NCBI GenBank assembly: GCA_015680905.1
Contig: CM027378.1
Location: 14,427,001-14,491,000 of the forward strand
From: Coptis chinensis
Lineage: Eukaryota > Streptophyta > Magnoliopsida > Ranunculales > Ranunculaceae
Length of the DNA: 64,000 bases
Direction of reading: 5' to 3'
Every line of letters begins with the position of its first letter. The first letter of the stretch is position 1. The notes beneath the pieces were generated by a model that worked only from the letters and a program-made list of their open reading frames with translations, had not been told where the DNA came from and ran no database searches. Below, piece by piece: positions 32,285 through 44,792 of the stretch. The position numbers and the translations under genes were made by a program.

Positions 32285-35200
32285 ATGGCTAAAGAACAAG
32301 CGACTCCTCTCTCTGATTTTTATAATGCCCTAAATGATGGCCCTATGTCGAGCATCATTCTTGCAGACCTAGTGGGGGATTTTCGAATTCCCCCTAATAT
32401 CTTTAACTTGTTACCAGTTTTTTATGGTTTAGACCACGAGAAGCCTTACCAGCATATGCGTAGGATAGAACAAGTTCTTACTACATTTCATCATCCTAGC
32501 GTAAGTCCTGATCAAGTTAAACTTAGGGTGTTTCCTTTCACCTTAGCCGACAAGGCAGCGTCATGGTTAACTGCCCAAACGCCAAACTCGGTGGACTCAT
32601 GGGCTACTCTTGTTCAATTGTTCATGGAACAATTTTACCTACCCCTGAAGACAGATGAAATGCTTCAAAAGATTCATTTCTTCGCGCGGAATCCTCATAA
32701 ATCCTTTTCGAGGGCATGGAATCGTTTCACCGATCTTCTCATTGAATGCCCGCATCATAATCTTCGCGAAAGACACGCTTTGTTCGTGCCTTCTTCAAGG
32801 GGCTTTTACATCGTCGTCATAAGGAGGTTCTAGATATCATGACTGGGGGTAGTTTTCTTAGTAAAGGAGCCTTGGAGGCTTATAAATTCTTAGAGGATCA
32901 ATCTAAGAGGAACAACAATTGGGGAGGTAACAAATCTTCCCGCTCCACTCCTTCTTCTTTTGAGGTTAAACATGATCCTAAGCTTAAAACTCTTATCGAT
33001 GCCCTCACTAAAAAGGTAGATGCCATCTCTGTTAAACAACAACCCACTCCTGTCATGAACATTAAATCTACTCGTTGTAATGTCTGTTTTAGTCTTGAGC
33101 ATTCCGATTTCTATTATCCTCTTGTCTATGCACAACCACGACCTAGAACTATCAACATCAAGACATGAACACTCAACAAGCCTTAATTCCAGTTCAACCA
33201 TCTACAGACGAAGTAGTAGTCACCTTGTTGGAAAAACAAAATCAAATTATGCAACAAAACTCCAACTTGATGAATGATTAGCATGATCAAAACTCTAATA
33301 TGATGAAACAAACGATGCAAATGATACAGTCTTTGTGCCAAAAGGTTATTGACATGTCTCCAAACCAAAATAATAAGCAAACAAGCGTGTTTCCAGGTCA
33401 AGCAGTGCCTAATCCTAAGTCAACAAACACCGCCTTCGAAATAAAAAGTATTAAGTGTAATGGTAATATAAACTCAGGGGACCTACAGGCAGTCACTACC
33501 CTTCGTTCAAGGCGAGTAATTGATAACTAAGTGACTATGCCTAAAGATTACCCGCAAACTAAAAATGATACCATACCAAATACTATAATAGAAACTGAAG
33601 ACCCTACAACTGTAAAAGTACCAGTTAAATCATAACCAAAAGGGAAAGCATTACAAGACCCAATAATAGAAATTGAAGACCCTACACCTGTAGAGGTTCC
33701 AATATGGACACCTAGATGGAAAACGACTAAAGCAAATAATACTGTTGACCCTTATGCTAAATATAGAGATAAACCACCATATCCCCAAAGACTAATTGTG
33801 TCTAAAAAAGACGAGAATTTTGATGAGATTAGGGAAGTGTTTAAAAATATGACTATAAACCTACCTTTTCTAGATGCTATAAAAAGTCTACCTGGACACG
33901 CTAAGTTTCTAAAAGAGTTGTGTACCAAGAAGAGAAAAACCAACATTCCCCACGAAGCCTTCTTAACTGAACAATATCCCTCTTTATCTGAATATAACGG
34001 AATTGTTAAGTACAAGGACCCCTCGGTCGCCCTATCAGATAATGCACCTTAGGTGATACCTTCATAACAACTGCTTTATTAGACCTAGGGGCGAGTGTTA
34101 ACTTACTACTCCCTTTTTATTTATATAACCAACTAGGTCTAACAAAACTTCAACCAACCAAAATGACTTTGCAGTTAGCCGATCGTTCTATTAAGTATCC
34201 CAAAGGCGTAGTTGAAAACATTCTTGTTAAAGTTCAGGATTTTTACTACCCAGTTGACTTTGTTATTCTCGACACAGAAACTGCTCATGATTCTATTCCC
34301 ATCATCTTAGGGCGTCCTTTCTTGGCAACCGCCAATGCCCAAATGAATTGTCGGGATGGCTCAATGACTCTTTCTTTTGGAAATCTCTCTGTAGAGGTTA
34401 ACATGTTTAGACTCAAGCAGGGACAACTAGGTTTTCCTGTAGAAGGAGAAGTGAAGTCCATTGAGAGTTTTGTATATCACATTAGTGTGGCCGATGCTTT
34501 CGTCCCCACACTAGTAGATACCCCTCTTATGGAAGAAGACAAATATCACAATTTTGACTCCTTGGACGAGATTGATGACTTTTTCAAAGATGCAGATGAA
34601 TTCCATAATTATATAGATGCGACCAAGCTAGATAAGAAATTCTATGAGTTTCTAAGAGCCTGTGATGATCCACCCTCTCAAAAACTACCTAGAGCACCAC
34701 CCGACCACCATTCACATGAGCTAATCCCTCATAGAATCCAACCATTTTTTTCATTCCATCCTTCTAAAACTTATCCACAACCCACATATTTTCCAAAACC
34801 TTCCATTTTCTCACGCTCATTCACTTGGCCTCCCTTTCGTTAGAGGAAGAAGAAGAAGGTGCATACTCGGTTAGGTTCTAGGTCCATCAGATCTCGCTCT
34901 CATTCCACTAAGTTGCGTCGTAGAAAGTCTTGGTCACATGAGCTAATCCCTCATAGAATCCAACCATTTTTTTCATTCCATCCTTCTAAAACTTATCCAC
35001 AACCCACATATTTTCCAAAACCTTCCATTTTCTCACGCTCATTCACTTGGCCTCCCTTTCGTTAGAGGAAGAAGAAGAAGGTGCATACTCGGTTAGGTTC
35101 TAGGTCCATCAGATCTCGCTCTCATTCCACTAAGTAGCGTCGTAGAAAGTCTTGGTGCTTGATTCTGTTTGGTGGTGCATTTCGTGTTAACTATTTATAG
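32285..35200 (+). pseudogene. C2 gag-protease polyprotein (degenerate)
   Basis: Begins MAKEQATPLSDFYNALNDGP at 32285. Gag landmarks are FYGLDHEKPYQHM, FTLADKAASWLTAQ and WNRFTDLLIECPHHN. A frameshift near 32763 breaks it. The reading resumes MTGGSFLSKGALEAYKF at 32839. A Q/N-rich coiled-coil-like stretch follows (about 33210-33350). The protease has LLDLGASVNL (about 34079) and later DSIPIILGRPFLATANA. Further stops lie near 33168, 33530 and 34050. The tail (from about 34560) is acidic then proline-rich, includes a 222-bp tandem duplication (34712-35155), and ends GGAFRVNYL at 35200. Untranslated sequence follows directly, with no polymerase. Confidence 0.8.
34712..35155 (+). repeat. 222-bp in-frame tandem duplication
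   Basis: Copies at 34712-34933 and 34934-35155 differ by a single base that I can see (TTGCGTCG versus TAGCGTCG, which makes a stop). 222 is a multiple of three, so the proline-rich tail motif is repeated in frame. C1 and C3 have a single copy, so the duplication is specific to C2 and recent. Confidence 0.9.
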
Positions 35201-37307
35201 AAAGATCCACAAATATTTAGATTATTGATGTATGGTAAACTGCATGCTAATACATATATATCACATTAAGTCTAAGAGAATCTGACTTTAAATGACCCAT
35301 ATAATTTTTTGTAAAATACCACCTTAATGGAGTATAGGGCACAAAATTTTTCGAACTTCAAAAAGAGTTTTCAAATTTTGTTTGGGGGTGGCGTATTTTG
35401 GTATTTCATTTCAAATCTTTTTGCCACCCTTTGCCTGTCATGTTTACTTCAGTAGAATTTGTGTTAGTTAGTACGTAATAGTTTTATTGTGCTTCTTGTT
35501 ATCATATTATCTTTATAATATTTCATTACAGTCATGCGCCAATTTTTACCACGTTTCTATAGTAAATTCTTTCCTTATCTTTTTACACTTTGAGGACAAA
35601 GCGTTCGATTGTTTGAGGGTGGGATAAAAACATTTGCAAAAATTAAGCACTTTTAGGATGTAAATTACGCACTTTTATTTATAAAATATTAAAAATCATA
35701 AAAATTAGTTAGTTACATTATTTAATTGTGCTATTGAATTGTTTCATGAACCCCCTTCTCCCAAATTGTTTGGGGGTGGTATAGAAACACGATGTAAATG
35801 TTTAAGCACATATTAGGTTGTATATTACGTACCATTTGTCTTATAAAAATTAGAAAATTCAAAAATATAAATAAAAAGTTTATGCTATACACTTAGAAAT
35901 ATTGGTATTGTTTTCTTTCGATGCTCTTAATAATCTAGAAATTTCACGTTAGCTTTGCATTAGAATGGTTTTTAGAAGCTTAAGTTAATATGTAGGTAAT
36001 AATTTTTGCAACTTTCTATAAATATATTGCATGAGTATCTATGATTGTTTGACAGTAAATTTTTGAAATCTAGGCTAGAGTACTTATTCTACAAATCCAA
36101 TGAGAATACAGCCTAAAAACCTTAGATGAGTGAAATTTTTGAGTAATGACACAAGAGAGAAGTATATTCCGAATAGAAAAATCACACGTCCACTTGGTTA
36201 ATCACTATACCATATCTTAGGAGAGAATTTAGGCCTTTTTTGGATCGATATAGCCAGAAATTCTGACCTAAGTATATTTTCCGCTAGTTGCCCCACTGAG
36301 CCTTTCATTAGCCTTTTCACATACCATAATTCCTTTACCCAATAAAACAAAATAATAAAAATAATAAAAAATCAACCTACCTATCTAGATAAGTCTGAGA
36401 AATAGGATGAGTGAAGAAAAGAGAAGAAAAAAACCTGTGTAAACATAAATTAGTTAGTTGCTTCAGAAAAGAAAAAGAAAAGAAGTTTTCATCCAAAGAA
36501 AAGAAAATAAAAGAAAAATAAAAGAAAAGAAAAAGAAAAACTCCAAAAATAGAATAAAATGAGTCAAATAGCCAAAATAAAAAGGCTAAGAATGGAAACA
36601 AGGTGCAGAAGCAAAAAAAACAAGGTTTTCTCTAGTTATATGATATGAAGACCCTATTTTCTTAGACTTGTCTTTTTGAATATTTGTTTCCTTCATTCTT
36701 AAACTATCTCCCAATCCCCGTAATACCTAATAAAGATTTCTAGCTTAATTAGGAATAGGTTAGTGTGATAGTAAGTGGCAGATGTGTTTGATCGACTTCG
36801 ACTTCCTTGTGTGTCATTGAGATTGTAAGGTAAAGTGTGCCCACTACACACTGGAGTAGCGAAACTTGAGCGGAAAAATCAGAGTATTTTTGTCTTGACA
36901 TTTATGTGAGGACCTACTTAAGGACGCTATTCCAAAGTTTCAGAAATGGACCTGTTAGTGCATTTCATAGTAGTACTCATTGTATATATGTTTATTCGTA
37001 GATGATTGATTATTATGCATATATTAGCTTAGGTTTCGACTTGATTATTCTGTATGCATTGCTAGTGAGATGTATAGATAATTGAGATATAAATAAGGAA
37101 ACAATAGTTCTATTTCTTAGTCGTTGTAGTATAGATGAAGTTTGTGAGTACCTTCACTGGAAAACTCTCACGAGGCTATAACTCGTCCACTAGGGAATTC
37201 CTAGTGGTTTAAGGCCTTGTTGCATATATGTCAATGCAATCGCGACTCTAAAAAAAACGAGATTAGTTAGAACTCTATTTTTGGTCACTTATTCTAATTT
37301 CTCATAT
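35201..37307 (+). other. C2 3' untranslated module
   Basis: No gene. TTTGGGGGTGG-type tracts occur at about 35380, 35613 and 35768. The hairpin CTTTGAGGACAAAG (35588-35601) precedes the second. Farther down lie the A-rich AAAGAAAAG block, the CTAATAAAGATTTCTAGC block, GTGAGTACCTTCACTGG and the perfect palindrome CCACTAGG/CCTAGTGG (37187-37207). The same order occurs in A, B1, C1 and C3. Confidence 0.7.
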
Positions 37308-37345
37308 TTGCTTGAGGACATGCAAAATGCTGTTTGGGGGTGGTT
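37308..37345 (+). promoter_or_regulatory. C2 hairpin and 3' polypurine tract
   Basis: TTGCTTGAGGACATGCAA (one mismatch in the stem), then TTTGGGGGTGGTT immediately before the LTR start TGATAAGAGCCC. Confidence 0.8.
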
Positions 37346-39003
37346 TGATAAGAGCCCAAAACTATAGTTTTAACCCCTTAACAATAATACTTTTAGACCA
37401 ATTATGCGAGTAATAAATAAGAGTTAATGCTGATTACGTGTTTTTATGTATTTCAAGCATTAGAGTCAATTATGTGCAGAAATGTGTCACTTTTGCGAGA
37501 TAAAGGAGCAAGGATTGGTTGCTAAGAAGTTCTGTGATTAAAGGCCAAGATTCAAGGAGAAAAAGCCTTTTTAAAGCTCAGTCAAAGTTGAAAAGTCAAA
37601 GTCAATGCGGGCAGAAACAACGCGCAAAAAGTCAGCAGAACTTCTGAATGCCATATCTTTGGACTCAGACCTCGGAATTGGGCCTACCTTATGTAAAAAC
37701 GACCGACTTGGAAAAAGATTTCCAATGGTCCAAGTCTTGACCCAATCAGAGGAGCATAAGTAGATGAAAAGTCTGTTGAAGTCAAATCCAGCTGGAAAGA
37801 CCTCTGTAGACTGAAGAAATTGGGTTTTGGGTTGGATTTTCCGGCCCAAAACATGGCTCCAGGCGCATGCACGAAATTGGGGATCTCTTTCTCCTCTTCA
37901 AGGGAAGAAAGGAGGCAGACTCATTAGCTAGACCTAGATTAGAAAATAAATTATTTTAGACTCCATTAATTAGTTTTATTACCTTGTTTTGAATTCAGTT
38001 TATTGTTATTATTCATTAGATCCAATAGTTAGTTTTAGATCTAGTTAATTAGCATCAAATTAGTGTTTAGAACAAGATTTTGTTTTTAGAATCAATAATT
38101 AGTTTGTATTTCAAGTTTTAGTTTCTAATTCAATATTTGATTCATAGATTTATTTTGTCTTAAATTCATAATTAGTTGTTTTAATTTGATAATTAGTATT
38201 CATAATCTTAGTTCTAAATTAGTTTTAAATTCGGTTTAATCCATTTTGAATATTATCTTATTGTTCAATTAGATTAATAGAATTTAATACTTATTTAATA
38301 ATGACTTGTTCTATTTGTTTAATCAAGTTTATTTCAAGTTTATTTTAATCAAGCTTAATTTAATTATGTCTTATTATTATTGTTGATTGTTAATGAATCC
38401 AATGATATTAGGCTAACCCCTCCCCCAATTAGAAGGAGTGATTATGAAACCTAATGAGGAGTAGATTGCTTAGTAGAATTATTTCATTGAGTATGTATTT
38501 CAATGAGTTTAGTTTATTGTATGACTTCCAAAATAAGCATATGATAAATTAAACTAGGGATTGTTGTAATTAAGTCAAGTGACTTGTTTGTAATAGTAAT
38601 CCTACATGCTAGTAATGATTATTACAGAGATGTAGGTTGTTGCTAGGGATGATAAAAGTTGAGGCTTTAGGTTGAATCGTTGCGTGAAAACCTAAATATG
38701 ATCTCTTTTAAATGAATAATTCGATTCTTACATGAAACTAGTTATTAGGTGGATTGATTACTTTTCTCTATAACTTTCTCTTCTATCGAAACCCTATTTT
38801 TATTAGTTTAGTTAATTTAGATTTTTTTGAATCTATAGTATAATCATAGAATAGAAATTTCATATCACACATTACTCTCACCATTGTTTCTTTGTGTTTC
38901 ATTAGTTGAATTCGTTTAGTCTTGATAGATTAAGAGTGGAACGAATCCTTTTTTTTTTTTTTAAACGATTATTTGGGGTTAGGCAGACCCCAACCTGTAT
39001 TGA

Positions 39004-42000
39004 TCAAACTCTTTGGTACAACTTATCAATAGCATCTTCCTCCACTATTACATTAAGCTCGTACATGAGTGGGGGAATGCTAACCAAGGTAACTCCTAGA
39101 TTTATAATTCTATCCAGAATAGTACTAAACTTAGCCATCACATCAGCCGCTCTGTTCTTTTCCCTATACACATGGGACACACTAACCGAACCAAACTGGC
39201 TCATGAGCCTCTAGATGGCTTCAACTGTATCGAGACAATACCAAGTGCTTAACTCCTTTCTGTTAATCACTTGAACCGCTCTCGTGGAATCGGACTCAAC
39301 TAATATCATGTTACAACTCATGCTGAGGGCTACCAGGATACCTGCCTCTATACCTTTTAATTCTTGGATAATCACCGACCGTAAGTTTGCATTACCCATA
39401 TATAGAAGAATGGGAGCACCCTCATGGTTCCTCAATATACCTCTGTATCCCGCACAGTCATCAGTCACCAACCCATCAGCATTTATCTTAATGAATCTAA
39501 GTGGTGGCTTGGTCCACTGAACTAGTTCGTGCACTCTTTGCTTAACAATGATATCAATACCAAGTCTAGCAATCATTCTACTAGTCGCAAGAGAGGAGTC
39601 CTCAGTAGTCTTGATAACTCGCTGCAGATAAATTCGCATCTTCTTTATGACATACCTGCTGATCGACTCAGTGTTATGAGCTTTGTTCCTGAACAACCTG
39701 TTATTCCTCTCATTCCAGATCCCATACACAGTAGCACAAATCATCGTTCTGACTATCTCACTCGATAATGAGTTCAATCTCGTTAACTGCAAAAGAAACT
39801 GCCACTCAGTAGAGGATTCGCGCACCATTCCCAACCCCAATCTATCCTTTACTGCAGCCCAAACCTTCTTTGTGAATGCACAGTTGAAAAAGAGATGCTT
39901 CGAGTTTTCTGGATGATTATCCTCACACAGACAACACTCTGAATGAGACAGGACCTTCCTATGGATCAGTCGATCTTGGGTAGCTAGGCAACTCGAAAAA
40001 AGTTGCCAGGTGATGAAAGAATGTTTTGGAACATTATACATACCCCACACCAATTTGTACCATACAACCTTTTCTCTCATCTTTTTTATTGACATATAAG
40101 CTGACTTTGTGGAGAATCTACCTGAGCTTGTACCTGTCCACACTACTAAGTCCTGGGCCATGTTGACATTTATGGAAGTCTGCAAGATTTTATTCTTTAA
40201 CTCGCCGTCTGGCAAGTTAAGAACCATATCATTCCATGAACCATTAGAGATCAGGGCACTAACTTTGGCATCATCTGGAACATGAAGGAGATTTCTTGCC
40301 TGTGCATTATGAAGAAGAAGCATAGAGGATATCCAAGGATCATGCCATAAACTTGTGCCGTCCCCGTTAGCAATCAAGCATCTAATATACTTTCGGGCAA
40401 TCTTCCTATGTTTTAGAATACTCCTCCAGACCCACAAACAATCCGTCAAAATCTTCATAGACTAGAAATGTTTCTGTCGAATGTGGTACTCCCAAGTCCA
40501 TTTTGTTCAAAGAGATTCCTCCTTAGTTGTCACCTTGAACACCAAACCACAGTAAGCTGCTTTGTTCCATACCCTCGGATCAATTATACTCAGCCCACCT
40601 TCCTATTTGTGCAACCTCAATGTTTCATGACTAGCTTTATCCATCTTCACTTGCAGAGAATCTCTAGCCTACAAAAATCTGTTACAGAGTTTAACCACCT
40701 TATCCAATACACCTACTGGAAGGATAAACATCTTCGCCCAGTAAATATGAAAAGATGAGAGGATAGACTGTATGAGTTGTAACCTGCTCGCATAAGATAA
40801 GGACCTGTTCTTCTAGTTTGACATTCTCATAGTGATTTTTTCAATCAATGGCAGACAATCCTTGGAACTGATTCTAGCTGCAGTAAGAGGTAACCCCAAA
40901 TATTTAATGGGAGAAGTCTGCAAGGGCAATCCCATCATCTTTGGTCATACTGCCAGTTAGGATAGTCGTCTTCAGTGTATTTATCTTCAGTCCCGTGAGA
41001 GAAGAGAAGCTATCAATGGCCACCTTAACAGCCAACATAGAGCCCGACTGCCCTTTACAGAAAAGAAGTACATCATCAGCGAAGCTCAAATGAGTAATCT
41101 CGATTCTTTTATATCTGGAATGAGGTCGAATGCTTTTCATTTGGAGCCCTTGCTTCAGCAGACCACTTAACAATTCCATTACCAGAACAAACAGATACAG
41201 AGATAGAGGATCACCTTGTCTTAACCCTCTTTTTCCTTCAAAGAATCCATACGGACTACCATTGACAAGGACTGAATAACAAGGAGAAGAGAAGCACATA
41301 GATAGCCAACCGATAAACTTGTCAGGAAATCTGAATCTCTTGAGCATCAGTAGGAGTGAGTCCCAGCTGACAGTGTCATAAGCTTTTTGGATATCAACTT
41401 TGATAGTACATCTCTTTGGCCCATGCTTTCTATTGTACCCTCGAGCAATTCATGAGCTAGTAACAGATTGTCCTGTATACATCTTCCAGGAACGTAATGC
41501 TGATTAGTTTAGGGCAATCAACTAATCTATGTAAGGCTTCATCCTGTTACTTAGAACCTTGGCAATACATTTGTAAGTGATATTACAACAAGCAATCGGA
41601 TGAAATTCATCAACTTGGGACACAACAGGCTTTTTAGGAACTAGACAAAGAAACGTTGCATTAATACCTTTATGAATCTTGTTGTGACAAAACACTTCCT
41701 TAACAGCTCTTAGAAAATCACCACCAACAATTTCCCAAGAATTTTTGAAGAAGAATGATATATAACCGTCAGGGCCTAGGGATTTAAAATCATCCATATC
41801 AAACAATGCATGTGTAATCTCCACATTTGTGACCTCTTCAAAAAGTTTTACTGCTAGTTCAGTATTCACAACACCCCTTACTGAAATCTCCTCTAACAAC
41901 AAATTAGTACACATCGACTGAACCTCTACTCCCAAAAGCTCTTGAAAGAAACTGACGAACGCATTTGAGACTTGTATAACACCTTCATGTTTAACTCTAT

Positions 42001-43157
42001 TCAAATCTGTTATAGACCACACGAAATTATGGTTCCTCCTTTCTTTTATTGCTTGATGAAAAAATGCATTTCCTTTATCGCCGTAGTCAAGCCAATCATT
42101 TTCAGCTTTAGCCTTGAGTTCCATAAACTCCATCTCAATTAGTTTACACAGGATAGTTCTTGCTTCTCTTTCCTTATTACATAACTGGGAATCTATAGGG
42201 TTCTTTTGCAGCTCAATTTGAAGACTGTGAAGCTCCTCCCTAGCTGCCTCAGTTTTAATATGAATATCAGACATATGTACCCTTGCCCAACCTCTCAGTT
42301 TAGACTTAAGTATCTTCAACTTTTAGACCATAATATAGAGACAACTGCCCGTCACCTCTGTTGCCTACACTTGCTGAACCACCTCTTTGAACTTATCATG
42401 TAGAGCCTAAGAATTACAAAATTGGAATGGAACTCTTCCTCTTTCAGCATCAACCAAACACACTAGCATAGGGGAATGATCAGAAATTCCTTGCGGAAGG
42501 AATTCAGCTGATGCCTGATCAAACAAGGACGACCAGAGGATGTTTATAAGAACTCTATCAATCTTTGACCATTTCTTGTTTGCTCCTACTCCATAATTTG
42601 TCCACGTATAATAACACCCAGAAGCTTTCAGATCAAACAACCCTGTATTAGCTAGGCAATCACTAAAATAAATTGTTTCTCTAGAATGGACTGGCTCCCC
42701 TATCCTTTCATGAGAGAACAAAACATTATTGAAGTCTCCATGCACACACCATGGACCTATTATACTACGGTGAAGATTCTGCAAATCCTGCCAAAGCCCC
42801 AATCTCTCTTGGCTATTATTACTTGCATAGATAATCGTAGAGAAAAAAACTTGCTGAGTTAAGCAGAATCGTTACCCTGTAATGTACAAACTGAGCTCTT
42901 TCCTGAAGCTTACTCACATCCACAAAATTTGGGTTCCAAAGGATCCATATTCTACCCCCAGGATTACTACTATAATTACTCTCAAAATTCCAATTTGGAG
43001 CACATATGTCACTAATGCTTTTCCTCTTTCCCTCCTTTACTTTTATTTCCAAAAGACCCAACAAGCAAAGCTTATTCTTCAAAATGAATTTATTTATTTC
43101 CTTCGCTTTTCTTAAGTCATTAAGACCCCTGATATTCCATGTACCAATCTTAATCAT
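39004..43157 (-). pseudogene. L1 ORF2: endonuclease, RT and RNase H
   Basis: Starts MIKIGTWNIRGLND at 43157. The endonuclease has LLEIKVKE, HGDFNNVLFSHE and GISDHSP. The RT has DFKSLGPDG (about 41780), FLCLVPKKP, GLRQGDPLSLYLFVL (about 41230) and SFADDVLLF (about 41075), with both catalytic aspartates kept. A zinc-binding RT-associated region with CCLCEDN and ENSKHLFFNC follows (about 39900-39960). The C-terminal RNase H has KINADG, QELKGIEAG, VESDS and REKNRAADVMAK, so its four acidic positions are present. Frameshifts lie near 42810 (a T-run) and between 41347 and 40458. Stops occur at about 42407, 41522 and 39211. The protein would nick DNA and copy the L1 RNA in place. Confidence 0.85.
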
Positions 43158-43162
43158 TAAGA

Positions 43163-44523
43163 TTAATGTTTCTTACTACCAGACCCCTTTGGTCTACCTT
43201 TCTTCTTTTTCTCAGAGGCTTGAGGTTGCTTACTCTGGACTGTACCCCCTTCCTTGCTATTTTTCTCATTGTTTTCTGCTCTTTTCTGTGCCCTCATTTT
43301 AGCTTTCACCACCATTTCCTTAACCAGCTCGTGGTCAGTGAAAAATTCTATAGGAGCTCCTTCGGAGATGTCATCCTCAATCTCTTCTTCACTATCTGCC
43401 AATACTTGAAAAGTGTTTTGTTCCTTCAGAAACTGTTCCTTGTGACTTTCCAAGTTTTCCTGGTGGAACTAGTCGGTAGCAGCTGGTGAGACTTGGTGTA
43501 TCACAATATCTAATCCCCTCTGTACTGAAGTCAAACTATCCCTCTTAGGAGCGTCAACCATAAGACTTTGTAGGGCCACTTGCGCATTACTACCAGTCCC
43601 TTCTTCAGAAGGTGGAACAAATCTAATCATTTCAAGTCCATGTCCTTGCAGCTCCTCTGCCCCCTCCTCCTCGCATTCTGTGTAGTTTGATCCACCTTCT
43701 GTAGCATCATCTTGTCCTTGAGCTTCCTCAGGTGGGTTAACTGTATTGTTACAGTCTTAGCTCTCCAAACTTGTTTTGGACGAGATGGGCAACTTGCAAA
43801 CTTATGCCCAAACATATTACACCTAGTGCATGACATAGGCACCCAGGGATATTCTAGTTTTAAAACAATTATATCATCCCCCATTTTGACTGGAATCGAA
43901 CTCTTATAGTCGTAGTCTATTGGTACAACTACACAGACCTTCGCAAACATCAACCTAGTTCTTTCTATGGTTGCTTCATCCGTTCGCAAGGGGTTACCAA
44001 TCAAACTAGCAATATAGCCTAACCCTTCATCAGTCCACAATTCCTTTGGCAAATCTATCAGTTTTACCCAGATTGGGAGACTGGTTATCTTATACTTTTA
44101 AGCTTCAACTTCTCGCATCCATTGCCGAACCACAAAGAGTCTACCTGCTATAAAAACTGGGTCTGCCTCCAACACTTGTTTTCTGTCTTCTTCAAGGTTA
44201 AACTTGAAATAATAAAGCTCTCTATCAGTGGATATAGAGTAACTGCCTTTTATCTTCCAAAGTCGTGCCAATGCAGCTTTAACAAGCGGAAATGGCAGTC
44301 GCTTCTCTACAAAAAACCCCACCACATAATCACTCCACATAGAGACTCCTTTCTCTAATATACTTGCTGGGATTTCCGCTATCCCATCCACCTTATGTGT
44401 TTCAAACCTTCTCAAAGAAGTATTCCTTATGCTAGAACCACCAGAGAACAAAGATTGCCAGGAGCCCTGTTCACCTAACACCGACGGTCCAATATTGGTA
44501 GAAGCAGACGGAGGAGATGCCAT
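43163..44523 (-). pseudogene. L1 ORF1: DUF4283-like RNA-binding protein
   Basis: Best start is MASPPSASTNIGPS at 44523. An ATG 24 bases upstream lies inside a hairpin. The N-terminal domain includes LPFPLVKAALARLWKIKG and YYFKFNLEEDRKQVLEADP, typical of DUF4283. It then has LPIWVKLIDLPKELW and one zinc knuckle CTRCNMFGHKFASC (about 43820). An in-frame stop at 44098-44100 and a frameshift near 43640 break it. It ends in a lysine-rich tail KKKKGRPKGSGSKKH five bases before ORF2 starts. Plant L1 ORF1 proteins bind the element RNA. Confidence 0.8.
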
Positions 44524-44530
44524 CACAAAA

Positions 44531-44577
44531 AACAGAATATAGGACAAGGAATACTTCTCCTTGTCCTATATTCTGTT
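44531..44577. other. Perfect 20-bp hairpin at the L1 ORF1 start
   Basis: Arms AACAGAATATAGGACAAGGA (44531-44550) and its exact complement (44558-44577) with a 7-base loop. On the transcribed strand it lies 8 bases before the ORF1 start codon. It could block scanning ribosomes, or it could be a scar of an inverted duplication made during insertion. Confidence 0.9.
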
Positions 44578-44792
44578 CACCAATGGAGGATTTTACCAAT
44601 AGAGGATTTTACCGAATATAGGAAGGGAAGGAGGGAGAAAGAAGATAGACGTACTTTACCTACTTTATTCTGCTAAAAGAGGAAACAAAGAGGACCACAT
44701 GATCATAAAAGCAACTTATGTTATGTCTTTACTGGTCGCCCCTATACTGGTCCCCATGAATAAAACTAAGGTCTCTACTGGTTGCCCTTATT
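44578..44792 (-). other. L1 5' untranslated region
   Basis: Contains short direct repeats on the minus strand, TAAAATCCTCTATTGG followed by TAAAATCCTCCATTGG, and three ACCAGTA-type units near the 5' end. It is probably the promoter-bearing leader, which is internal in L1 elements. Confidence 0.5.

Larger units (their letters stand above)
38949..44792 (-). mobile_element. L1-type LINE, near full length
   Basis: 5.84 kb, minus strand. A 14-base T run at 38949-38962 is the poly-A tail seen from the other strand. The 15-base target duplication GAGTGGAACGAATCC flanks it (38934-38948 and 44793-44807). It has ORF1 (DUF4283-like with zinc knuckle) and ORF2 (endonuclease, reverse transcriptase, zinc-binding region, RNase H). 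Both have stops or frameshifts but all domains are present, so this is a decayed but complete copy. It sits inside the 3' LTR of C2 and is the innermost insertion of the nest. Confidence 0.9.

Noticed and set aside
34163-35065. Two separate small proteins with the same C-terminus
   Set aside because: Explained by the 222-bp tandem duplication in one degenerate polyprotein.
39284-39916. Plus-strand open frames in the L1
   Set aside because: Shadows of the L1 RNase H and zinc-binding coding region on the other strand.
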